Assembly (NCBI GenBank): GCA_022576105.1
Contig: JACZRM010000129.1
Span: forward strand, 1-5,619
DNA: 5,619 nucleotides
Direction of reading: 5' to 3'
From: Chloroflexota bacterium
GTDB lineage: Bacteria; Chloroflexota; Dehalococcoidia; UBA3495
The position numbers and the translations under genes are program-made. This document shows, one piece after another, positions 1 through 4,687 of the stretch (its first letter is position 1; each line of letters starts with the position of its first letter). Under the pieces are notes generated by a model. It saw only the letters and a program-made list of their open reading frames with translations. It did not search any database and was not told the DNA's origin.

Positions 1-164
1 GTCATGGTGCGCACTTGGATGCAAACCCCACGGCGCTGCGGACAACCCGGGCCCCACTTCACGCGATTGCGCAGAGAATTCTGGACCCAGTGCAACGCAG
101 GCGCTTTGGTGCCCTTCTTAACGGGCTTTCGCCCCTTCCTCACCAGCTGATTTACCGTAGGCAT
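1..164 (-). CDS. rpsL: Ribosomal protein S12, N-terminal part (runs off left edge)
   Basis: S12 is a 30S-subunit protein at the decoding centre. Reading the minus strand from the ATG at 164-162 gives 54 complete codons before the window ends. They begin [20 protein letters not shown] and later contain CPQRRGVC (residues 41-48) followed by IQVRTM, the classic start of bacterial S12. The conserved TPKKPNSALRK loop would lie just outside the window. Compared with E. coli S12, about 14 extra residues (roughly 25-40, [16 protein letters not shown]) sit between PAL and CPQRRGVC. I recall similar inserts in Chloroflexota S12, so this looks like a lineage trait and not damage. A Shine-Dalgarno GAGAAGG (complement of 172-178) lies 7 bases before the ATG. 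The gene probably heads a str-type operon (rpsL-rpsG-fusA), which cannot be seen here. Confidence 0.95.
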   Translation of the reverse strand, partial: MPTVNQLVRKGRKPVKKGTKAPALHWVQNSLRNRVKWGPGCPQRRGVCIQVRTM

Positions 165-210
165 AATTCTACCTTCTCAATCGCAAATCGCAACATCGAC
201 ACAAACAGTA

Positions 211-239
211 ACTTTACCAAGATGCAATCAGGATGTCAA
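211..239 (-). promoter_or_regulatory. Predicted sigma70-type promoter of rpsL
   Basis: On the minus strand a perfect -35 TTGACA (239-234) is followed after 17 bases by TAAAGT (216-211), which matches the -10 consensus at 4 of 6 positions. Transcription should start near 204, leaving a leader of about 40 nt before the S12 start codon. The consensus -35 and ideal spacing suit a highly expressed ribosomal operon. The call rests on motif match and position only. Confidence 0.7.
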
Positions 240-248
240 CGATTGACA
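234..248. repeat. Perfect dyad formed by two back-to-back -35 boxes
   Basis: TGTCAACGATTGACA is a perfect 6-3-6 inverted repeat with spacer CGA. Each arm is also the consensus -35 hexamer of one of the divergent promoters, rpsL leftward and the thi operon rightward. The symmetry could simply come from two facing -35 boxes, or the site could double as an operator for a dimeric regulator. Confidence 0.75.
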
Positions 249-272
249 CCCACGTATTTGTACCCCTAAAAT
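243..272 (+). promoter_or_regulatory. Predicted sigma70-type promoter of the thiamin salvage operon
   Basis: A perfect -35 TTGACA (243-248) is followed after 18 bases by TAAAAT (267-272), which matches the -10 consensus at 5 of 6 positions. Transcription should start around 279-280, about 20 nt before the riboswitch aptamer. This is the only well-spaced promoter upstream of the riboswitch that I can see. Its -35 box faces that of the rpsL promoter with 3 bp between them. Confidence 0.7.
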
Positions 273-300
273 TGCGCCAATTAACAATCTATATTTACCA

Positions 301-405
301 AAGTACGTAGGGGAGCTTGGAAGAGCCAGGCTGAGAGGGTGACCGGCATGTCACCGACCCTTGCGAACCTGATCTGGGTAATGCCAGCGTAGGGAAGCGG
401 CGCTT
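301..405 (+). ncRNA. TPP riboswitch aptamer (THI box)
   Basis: The aptamer binds thiamin pyrophosphate in the nascent mRNA and controls the genes downstream. The conserved elements occur in canonical order. GGGGAGC (310-316) is followed by a small optional hairpin (315-320 with 326-331). The pyrimidine-sensing loop CTGAGA is at 331-336. The P3-type stem GGTGAC (338-343) pairs with GTCACC (350-355). The pyrophosphate-sensing arm GAACCTGATCTGGGTAATGC (365-384) leads into CAGCGTAGGGAA (385-396). A closing P1 helix can be drawn from AAGU/GCUU (301-304 with 402-405) plus CGU/GCG (306-308 with 397-399). The exact P1 ends are uncertain by a few bases. All the genes downstream fit thiamin pyrimidine salvage, in agreement with TPP control. 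Confidence 0.97.
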
Positions 406-428
406 GATGGTGATGGTCTTTTGAGACG

Positions 429-465
429 GGCCGCCAACCTATTGCTGTTGGCGGCCTTCCCTTTT
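429..465 (+). terminator. Riboswitch-controlled intrinsic terminator
   Basis: A perfect 10-bp stem, GGCCGCCAAC (429-438) with GTTGGCGGCC (447-456), encloses an 8-nt loop and is followed by TTCCCTTTT (457-465). It lies 24 nt after the aptamer and 74 nt before the first start codon, so it should act as the off-state terminator. The U-tract is interrupted by CCC, so termination may be partial. The aptamer's 3' strand (391-401) can pair with both GCCGC at 430-434 and TTCCCT at 457-462, giving a plausible antiterminator when TPP is absent. Confidence 0.88.
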
Positions 466-538
466 GCGGCCCAGTCGGTCTTCGCTGATAAAATCTACAG
501 CAGAATCCAGATACAAAGCGATACAGTGCAGCAAGAAT

Positions 539-1369
539 ATGCGACCGGAAACTGCAACCCCGCCGAAAATTGAGCTGGCTGCTATATATAAGTCTTTCGA
601 CGTGAATGGGAGCCCAGAGTCGGTGCTGGAAGACGTTAATATCGTCGCCGGCGCCGGAGAGTTCGTCAGCGTCATCGGCCCCAGCGGCTGCGGGAAAAGC
701 ACCCTGTTGAACATCATCGCCGGGCTGGAAGATGCTGACGCCGGTAGTGTAATGCTGGACGGTGATCTTCACGGTCAACGCCTGGGGCAGCGCTTGGGTC
801 AGATTGGCTACATGCAGCAGAAGGACTTACTGCTGCCCTGGCGGTCGGTGCTGGATAACACCATCATGGGCCTGGAACTGAACGGCTCGTCTCGCAAAGA
901 CGCCAGGACCAGAGCCTTGGAACTGATGGAGACCTTTGGACTGAAGGGATTCGAACGGCAATATCCCTTTGCCCTGTCGGGGGGGATGCGGCAGCGGGCC
1001 GCCTTCATGCGGACCATGCTCTTGGACCAGGAGGTTATTCTGCTGGATGAACCCTTTGGCGCTCTGGATGCCCTGACCCGAGTCCAGATGCAGGAATGGC
1101 TGATGGAGCTGTGGGACTCGATGAAGAAGACCATTGTTTTGATTACTCACGATGTCGATGAGGCTCTGCTGCTGTCCGACCGAGTGTATGTTTTGACCGC
1201 CCGCCCGGCCAGGGTCAAGTTGGTCTTGAATGTTGGGCTGGGTCGGCCCAGGAGCTATCAGGCGGTGACCACACCGGAGTTTGTGGAGCTCAAGGCCCAG
1301 TTACTGGCTACACTGTACGAAGAAAATTCCCGGCAGGCGATGGGCCGGGCTGGAGAACCGGCCAGGTGA
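539..1369 (+). CDS. thiZ: ABC transporter ATPase of the NitT/TauT type, probable pyrimidine importer subunit ThiZ
   Basis: This cytoplasmic ATPase should energise import of a thiamin pyrimidine precursor together with the permease and lipoprotein encoded next. The 276-residue protein has every ABC hallmark: Walker A GPSGCGKST (47-55), Q-loop YMQQKD (91-96), signature LSGGMRQR (146-153), Walker B VILLDEP (166-172) with Glu171, D-loop GALDALT (174-180) and switch His204 in ITHD. It resembles the ATPases of the nitrate/taurine/FAMP importer class. The start chosen is the ATG at 539, although its ribosome-binding site is weak (only GCAAGA upstream). An open frame continues up to a TTG at 464, but that start would lie in the terminator U-tract and adds residues unlike the family. 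The 3' end overlaps the permease start by 4 bases (GTGA), suggesting coupled translation. The substrate is inferred from the riboswitch and neighbours. Confidence 0.93.
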   Translation: MRPETATPPKIELAAIYKSFDVNGSPESVLEDVNIVAGAGEFVSVIGPSGCGKSTLLNIIAGLEDADAGSVMLDGDLHGQRLGQRLGQIGYMQQKDLLLPWRSVLDNTIMGLELNGSSRKDARTRALELMETFGLKGFERQYPFALSGGMRQRAAFMRTMLLDQEVILLDEPFGALDALTRVQMQEWLMELWDSMKKTIVLITHDVDEALLLSDRVYVLTARPARVKLVLNVGLGRPRSYQAVTTPEFVELKAQLLATLYEENSRQAMGRAGEPAR

Positions 1370-2286
1370 GAGAGGAAACCGCCAACATACCTGGGGAGCA
1401 CCCGACAGCTTTAGGGCCAGACATTCCGGCGGCGCGCCAGAATGGGCGGGTAAAGGCTGGACCTCCCACCGTATTTTCAGTTATAACTTCAGCTATGCTG
1501 GCTGCCGTTTCCGGTCTAAAACGGTGGGGCGGTTCCTTATTAATTCTGGTTGTTTTGCTGGGGGTCTGGGAAATCTGGACTCAACTGGCTGAAGTGCCGC
1601 GTTGGCAACTCCCGTCGCCGTCGGTGATCGCCAGCGAGTTGTTCAATAGTCGCGCACTACTGTGGGGGCACACGCTGGTCACTTTGGTTGAAGTAGTCCT
1701 GGGATTTGCGGCTGCCCTGGCGGTGGGACTCCTTTTGGCCGGCGGCATAGCTTATTCCAGAATTCTGGAGCGGGCGGTTTATCCAATAATAATCGCTTCT
1801 CAGACCATACCGATCATCGCCATCGCACCGCTGCTCTTGATCTGGGTCGGGTACGGGATTACTCCCAAGATTATCGTCGTGGCCTTGATCTCCTTCTTTC
1901 CCATTTCGGTTAACACGGTGGATGGCCTGCGATCGGTGGACCCGGACATGATAAGCATGATGCGTACATTGGGGGCGACCCGGTGGCAGATATTCACCAA
2001 GGTGCAGATTCCAGCTTCTTTGCCCCAGATGTTCTCCGGGATAAAAATCGGTATCGCGATTAGTGTCATTGGCGCGGTAATCGGTGAATGGGTGGGAGCC
2101 AGCTCCGGACTGGGATATTTGATGACCTATTCCCAGCCGCTGTTTTTGACCGCCCGGGTTTTTGCCTCCATTGTTGTTCTGTCGGCCATGGGTATCGGCC
2201 TCTTTGTAGCGGCTTCAATTGTGGAGCGATTGATGCTCCCCTGGTACCACACCGAGAAACGCGCCAGAAGCATTGCTCAGATTTGA
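1366..2286 (+). CDS. thiX: ABC transporter permease of the NitT/TauT type, probable ThiX
   Basis: This inner-membrane channel subunit probably works as a homodimer with the preceding ATPase. Of its 306 residues, the first 50 are hydrophilic. About six hydrophobic segments follow, near 55-74, 103-128, 138-161, 167-184, 226-244 and 264-287. The EAA-type coupling loop that contacts the ATPase spans about 187-224: MMRTLGATRWQIF followed by TKVQIPASLPQMF, with the typical G, I and P spacing. This arrangement matches the binding-protein-dependent permease domain of SsuC/TauC/ThiX proteins. The start is the GTG at 1366, which overlaps the upstream stop and has GGAG at 1352-1355. The ATG at 1495 would remove the polar N-terminal tail and is an alternative. 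Substrate assignment comes from context. Confidence 0.92.
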   Translation: MREETANIPGEHPTALGPDIPAARQNGRVKAGPPTVFSVITSAMLAAVSGLKRWGGSLLILVVLLGVWEIWTQLAEVPRWQLPSPSVIASELFNSRALLWGHTLVTLVEVVLGFAAALAVGLLLAGGIAYSRILERAVYPIIIASQTIPIIAIAPLLLIWVGYGITPKIIVVALISFFPISVNTVDGLRSVDPDMISMMRTLGATRWQIFTKVQIPASLPQMFSGIKIGIAISVIGAVIGEWVGASSGLGYLMTYSQPLFLTARVFASIVVLSAMGIGLFVAASIVERLMLPWYHTEKRARSIAQI

Positions 2287-2297
2287 GCGCCATAACA

Positions 2298-2327
2298 TAA
2301 AGTTAGATAACTTGCCCAGTAACTTTA
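2298..2327 (+). promoter_or_regulatory. Intercistronic hairpin just before a ribosome-binding site
   Basis: TAAAGTTA (2298-2305) and TAACTTTA (2320-2327) form a perfect 8-bp stem around a 14-nt loop in the gap between permease and binding-protein genes. A second TAACTT (2308-2313) makes the shorter palindrome AAGTTAGATAACTT (2300-2313). AAGGAG (2327-2332) begins at the last base of the stem, ahead of an in-frame ATG at 2343. The hairpin could stabilise the distal mRNA or tune binding-protein synthesis. It is AU-rich and has no U-tract, so it is not a terminator. Confidence 0.5.
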
Positions 2328-2380
2328 AGGAGTCAACGTTAAATGAAAATACCAGCCATGATACGGAACTTGCGGTGGTT

Positions 2381-2390
2381 AGGAGGAGGG
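2381..2390 (+). promoter_or_regulatory. Strong ribosome-binding site that decides the thiY start
   Basis: AGGAGGAGGG lies 3 bases before the ATG at 2394 and contains a full AGGAGG at about 6-7 bases spacing. It is far stronger than the AAGGAG site serving the in-frame ATG at 2343 (10 bases away). The ATG at 2523, immediately before the signal peptide, has no purine-rich sequence. This favours 2394 as the main start. Confidence 0.7.
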
Positions 2391-2393
2391 CAA

Positions 2394-3560
2394 ATGAAAG
2401 GTTTTGTAACTCCGCTCGTCTCGAGCCTGCCGAGGTATGCAGCGAATACCCGCTTGTGGTTCGACAAGCCTGTCCCATCGATGAACTCAGGGCAGGCTCT
2501 GAGCCTGCCGAAGCGGCTCACCATGAGCGGGCTGCGATTGTTTCAGCCAGGGTTTGCAGTAGTTCTGGCCATGGGGCTGCTGCTAGTGGCCTGTTCTGCC
2601 GTGGTGCCGGACCGCGATTCTGCTCCGGTGGCGCGGGGTCCCCAGCCGTTGACCAAGATTTCGGTGGCGTTGGACTGGTTCCCCTGGTCCAACCACGCCG
2701 GACTGTATGTCGCTCGGGAACGGGGTTACTTTGCCGACGAAGGGCTGGAGGTGGATATATTCACCCCAGGCGATCCATCAACCGTATTGCAAACGGTGGC
2801 CGCCGGACGGGACGATTTTGGTATCAACTACCAGACCGGCGTGCTCATTGCTCGGGAGCAGGGCGTGCCGGTGGTCTCGATAATGGCCCTGGTGCAGCAT
2901 CCGCTGAACTCGGTAATGGCCCTGGAGGGTTCGGGAATTTCCTCTCCCGCTGACCTGGTAGGGAAGACCATCGGCTGGCCCGGGATTCCGGACAACGAAC
3001 CGCTGCTGGATACCATGCTCAAGAGTGAGGGCTTTAGTCTGGACGATGTGGAACTGGTCAATGTTGGATTTGACCTGGTGCCGGCCCTGATCAGTAAAAA
3101 AGTTGATGCCATTGTCGGCGCCTATTGGGTGCACGAGTCCATCTCCGCGGTGAACCAGGGCTTTCCAGTAAACATAATGCGCATGGAGCATTATGGCGTT
3201 CCTGATTTTTACGAGCTGGTTATTGTGGCCAGCGAGGAAAAAATCGCCCAGGACCCGGACCTGGTGCAGCGGTTCGTGCGGGCCGTTAGTCGAGGGTACC
3301 AGGACGCCATCGACGACCCCCAAGGCGCGGTGCAATTGCTGGGAAGAGTCCGTCCAGAGGTTGACCTGTCCATCGAAATTCCAGGTGTAGACTTGTTGGC
3401 TCCGATGTGGGAACCGGCGGGAGGACATAGGTTTGGCTGGCAGGAGGAAGGCCGCTGGGTGGACTTTGCCGCCTGGATGACCGAAACCGGCCTGCTTTCG
3501 TCCGGGACCGACGCTCGCTCGGCTTTCGACAACAGCTTTGTGGCCAATTTAGGCGGGTGA
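2394..3560 (+). CDS. thiY: Lipoprotein substrate-binding protein of the NMT1/THI5 family, probable ThiY
   Basis: This extracytoplasmic lipid-anchored protein should capture the thiamin pyrimidine precursor (FAMP in the characterised ThiXYZ system) and deliver it to the permease. Counting from the ATG at 2394, the protein has 388 residues. Residues 44-67 form a lipoprotein signal peptide ending in lipobox LVAC (Cys67). The mature part begins with the family motif ALDWFPWSNHAGLYVA, followed by the ligand-lobe regions (GDPSTVLQTVAAGRDDFG, VGKTIGWPG, KKVDAIVGAYW). I see no cysteine after the lipobox, so the CCCFC motif of the fungal THI5 HMP-P synthase is absent and transport is the likely role. 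The first ~43 residues before the signal peptide are encoded largely by an inserted palindromic repeat and are unlike any signal sequence. Alternative starts are the ATG at 2343 (17 residues more) and the ATG at 2523 (normal signal peptide, no ribosome-binding site). Confidence 0.9.
   Translation: MKGFVTPLVSSLPRYAANTRLWFDKPVPSMNSGQALSLPKRLTMSGLRLFQPGFAVVLAMGLLLVACSAVVPDRDSAPVARGPQPLTKISVALDWFPWSNHAGLYVARERGYFADEGLEVDIFTPGDPSTVLQTVAAGRDDFGINYQTGVLIAREQGVPVVSIMALVQHPLNSVMALEGSGISSPADLVGKTIGWPGIPDNEPLLDTMLKSEGFSLDDVELVNVGFDLVPALISKKVDAIVGAYWVHESISAVNQGFPVNIMRMEHYGVPDFYELVIVASEEKIAQDPDLVQRFVRAVSRGYQDAIDDPQGAVQLLGRVRPEVDLSIEIPGVDLLAPMWEPAGGHRFGWQEEGRWVDFAAWMTETGLLSSGTDARSAFDNSFVANLGG
2412..2531. 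repeat. Interspersed palindromic repeat inside the 5' end of thiY
   Basis: The outer arms CCCGCTTGTGGT (2449-2460) and ACCATGAGCGGG (2520-2531) are inverted copies at 10 of 12 positions. Inside lies a perfect 8-bp hairpin, GGCAGGCT (2491-2498) with AGCCTGCC (2502-2509). GAGCCTGCCGA occurs twice in direct orientation (2423-2433 and 2501-2511), and TTCGACAAGCC (2460-2470) is a related inverted copy. A partial second unit begins at CCGCTCGT (2412-2419). The sequence resembles the TTCGACAAGCTC-type dispersed repeats I remember from Chloroflexota and other environmental genomes. It stays open in the thiY frame. Confidence 0.75.
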
Positions 3561-3579
3561 AACAGCGATGAAACAGCGA
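3558..3579. repeat. 11-bp tandem duplication at the thiY stop codon
   Basis: TGAAACAGCGA occurs twice head to tail (3558-3568 and 3569-3579). The first copy begins with the thiY stop TGA. The duplication creates an ATG at 3568 that opens the GYD gene's frame 81 bases upstream of its likely true start, so it can mislead start prediction. Confidence 0.85.
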
Positions 3580-3648
3580 TGTACTGGGGCGATGATATAC
3601 TGTACCCACGCCGAAAATAATGACGTAATTAGGTGGTGGGGGTTACAG

Positions 3649-4008
3649 ATGCCGCTCTATTTTTTGCTGGGGACCCTGAATGAATCCGGTCAGCAAATGT
3701 TGCAGCGCGATCCTGATTTAATGTGCGAGTCGATCAAGGAATGTAACTTTAAGGGCGCGCATATCTTGGGCCAGTACGCGGTGCTGGGCAAGTATGATTA
3801 CGTGATGATGGCGGAGGCCGACGATAACGAAGCGGTGGGGCGTTTGGCCCTGGAGATTGGCGTCAAGGTAGGTCTGCACACGGAGACACTGCCGGCCATG
3901 GCCATTGGGGATTTCAGCGATGGCAACCCGGATGAGCGAGGCCGTAGCGCCCAGCACGCGGATGCGCCTTCCGGGGAAGAATGGCGTCTGCCCCCCAGTG
4001 ATTCCTAG
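3649..4008 (+). CDS. Small GYD-domain protein of unknown function
   Basis: The 119-residue protein matches the GYD family, small ferredoxin-fold proteins with no settled function. The start is MPLYFLLGTLNESG. The core is HILGQYAVLGKYDYVMMAEA (about residues 39-58), where GKYDYV corresponds to the family's G-x-Y-D signature. It is followed by DDNEAVGRLALEIG and HTETLPAM, matching the usual end of the domain (TETLRA). The last 30 or so residues are polar and look disordered. The ATG at 3649 is preferred because it has a G-rich ribosome-binding site (GGTGGTGGGGG, 3632-3642) and coincides with the family's usual MPxY start. An ATG at 3568 would add 27 unrelated residues. It lies 88 bases after thiY and 16 before tenA, in the same operon. 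A link to thiamin salvage, for example as a small-molecule-binding or regulatory partner, is guilt by association only. Confidence 0.82.
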   Translation: MPLYFLLGTLNESGQQMLQRDPDLMCESIKECNFKGAHILGQYAVLGKYDYVMMAEADDNEAVGRLALEIGVKVGLHTETLPAMAIGDFSDGNPDERGRSAQHADAPSGEEWRLPPSDS

Positions 4009-4024
4009 TTTACCGGTAGGCACT

Positions 4025-4687
4025 ATGGGTTTGAGCGACGACCTGAAAAACGGGGTATCCGGCTTGTGGCGGCAAGTGGTCACACACCCTTTTATACAAG
4101 AGATGGGCGAAGGAACTCTGCCCCAGGATACGTTCAATACCTACTTCGATCAGGACCATCTGTTCCTCAAGGATTGGGCGATTCTGCTCAGTTTGGCCAC
4201 CGCCAAGTCCCCCGATTTTGAATCTGCCCGACAGACTGTGGGATTTTTGCATCTGGGGCTAGGCGGCGAAGAAGGCCTGTTTCAGGAAGCCTTTCGGGCA
4301 CGCGGCCTGTCCCGTGAGGATGTGGTCAACCTGGAGTACCTGCCCACCACACTGAACTACAGCGGCTATCTGCGCCGTCGGGCCTACGAGGGCAGCTACA
4401 TTGAAGTAATCGCCACCCTGCTGGCCGTGGAGTGGCCCTACCTCGACTGGGCCCAGCGTCTGGAGTCGGCGGGTAAACACCCTAACAACCACTACTATCA
4501 GACCTGGATCGACATTCACACCAGCGAGGGCATGAGCGGCTTCGTCGCCTGGCTGCGGCAGACCGTGGATGCCGCCGAAGTTTCAACGTCAGGCCAGGCC
4601 GAGCTGCAAACCATCTTCCGCGACGTACTGCGCTATGAAGTGCTGTTCTTCGATATGGCCTATCGAGGTGAGGCGTGGCCCCAGTAG
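4025..4687 (+). CDS. tenA: TenA family aminopyrimidine hydrolase, cysteine-free (TenA_E type)
   Basis: TenA enzymes hydrolyse 4-amino-5-aminomethyl-2-methylpyrimidine to HMP in the cytoplasm. The 220-residue length is normal for the family. Residues align almost without gaps to B. subtilis TenA as I recall it: Asp44 ([11 protein letters not shown]), Tyr112 (TTLNYSGYL), Tyr139 (VEWPYLDW) and the catalytic Glu205 ([13 protein letters not shown]). The nucleophile Cys135 is missing: the position reads ALLAVEWPY, with Val135 and Glu136, and the whole protein has no cysteine. That places it in the TenA_E subfamily. Plant TenA_E enzymes hydrolyse N-formyl-aminomethylpyrimidine far better than the free amine, so this protein may deformylate as well as deaminate. 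The start at 4025 fits the family N-terminus, although its ribosome-binding site (GGTAGG, 4015-4020) is close and weak. The frame is open from 3905 inside the GYD gene, but that extension is not TenA-like. It overlaps thiD by 13 bases. Confidence 0.93.
   Translation: MGLSDDLKNGVSGLWRQVVTHPFIQEMGEGTLPQDTFNTYFDQDHLFLKDWAILLSLATAKSPDFESARQTVGFLHLGLGGEEGLFQEAFRARGLSREDVVNLEYLPTTLNYSGYLRRRAYEGSYIEVIATLLAVEWPYLDWAQRLESAGKHPNNHYYQTWIDIHTSEGMSGFVAWLRQTVDAAEVSTSGQAELQTIFRDVLRYEVLFFDMAYRGEAWPQ

Noticed and set aside
15..269. Open frame of 84 residues on the plus strand
   Set aside because: It is antisense to rpsL, whose S12 sequence is unmistakable, and continues into the promoter region. It has no ribosome-binding site or recognisable domain.
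290..295. TATATT as a possible -10 box just before the riboswitch
   Set aside because: No -35-like hexamer sits 16-18 bases upstream, while 243-272 offers a well-spaced promoter.
464..538. Upstream extension of the ATPase gene to a TTG at 464
   Set aside because: The TTG lies inside the terminator U-tract, and the added 25 residues are not ABC-like.
2343..2393. ATG at 2343 as the main thiY start or as a separate leader peptide
   Set aside because: Its AAGGAG is 10 bases away and weaker than the AGGAGGAGGG before 2394. It is in frame with thiY, so it is not an independent peptide. It is retained only as an alternative start.
2778..3428. Long minus-strand open frame opposite thiY
   Set aside because: It is a shadow of the high-GC thiY codons, with no domain similarity and no ribosome-binding site.
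2394..3560. Fungal THI5-type HMP-P synthase instead of a binding protein
   Set aside because: A lipobox signal peptide and adjacent ABC genes point to transport, and the mature part has no cysteine, so the CCCFC motif is missing.
3568..3648. ATG at 3568 as the GYD gene start
   Set aside because: It is created by an 11-bp tandem duplication and adds 27 residues unrelated to the family, whose usual start coincides with 3649.
3905..4024. Upstream extension of tenA inside the GYD gene
   Set aside because: The extra 40 residues overlap the GYD coding region in another frame and do not resemble TenA.
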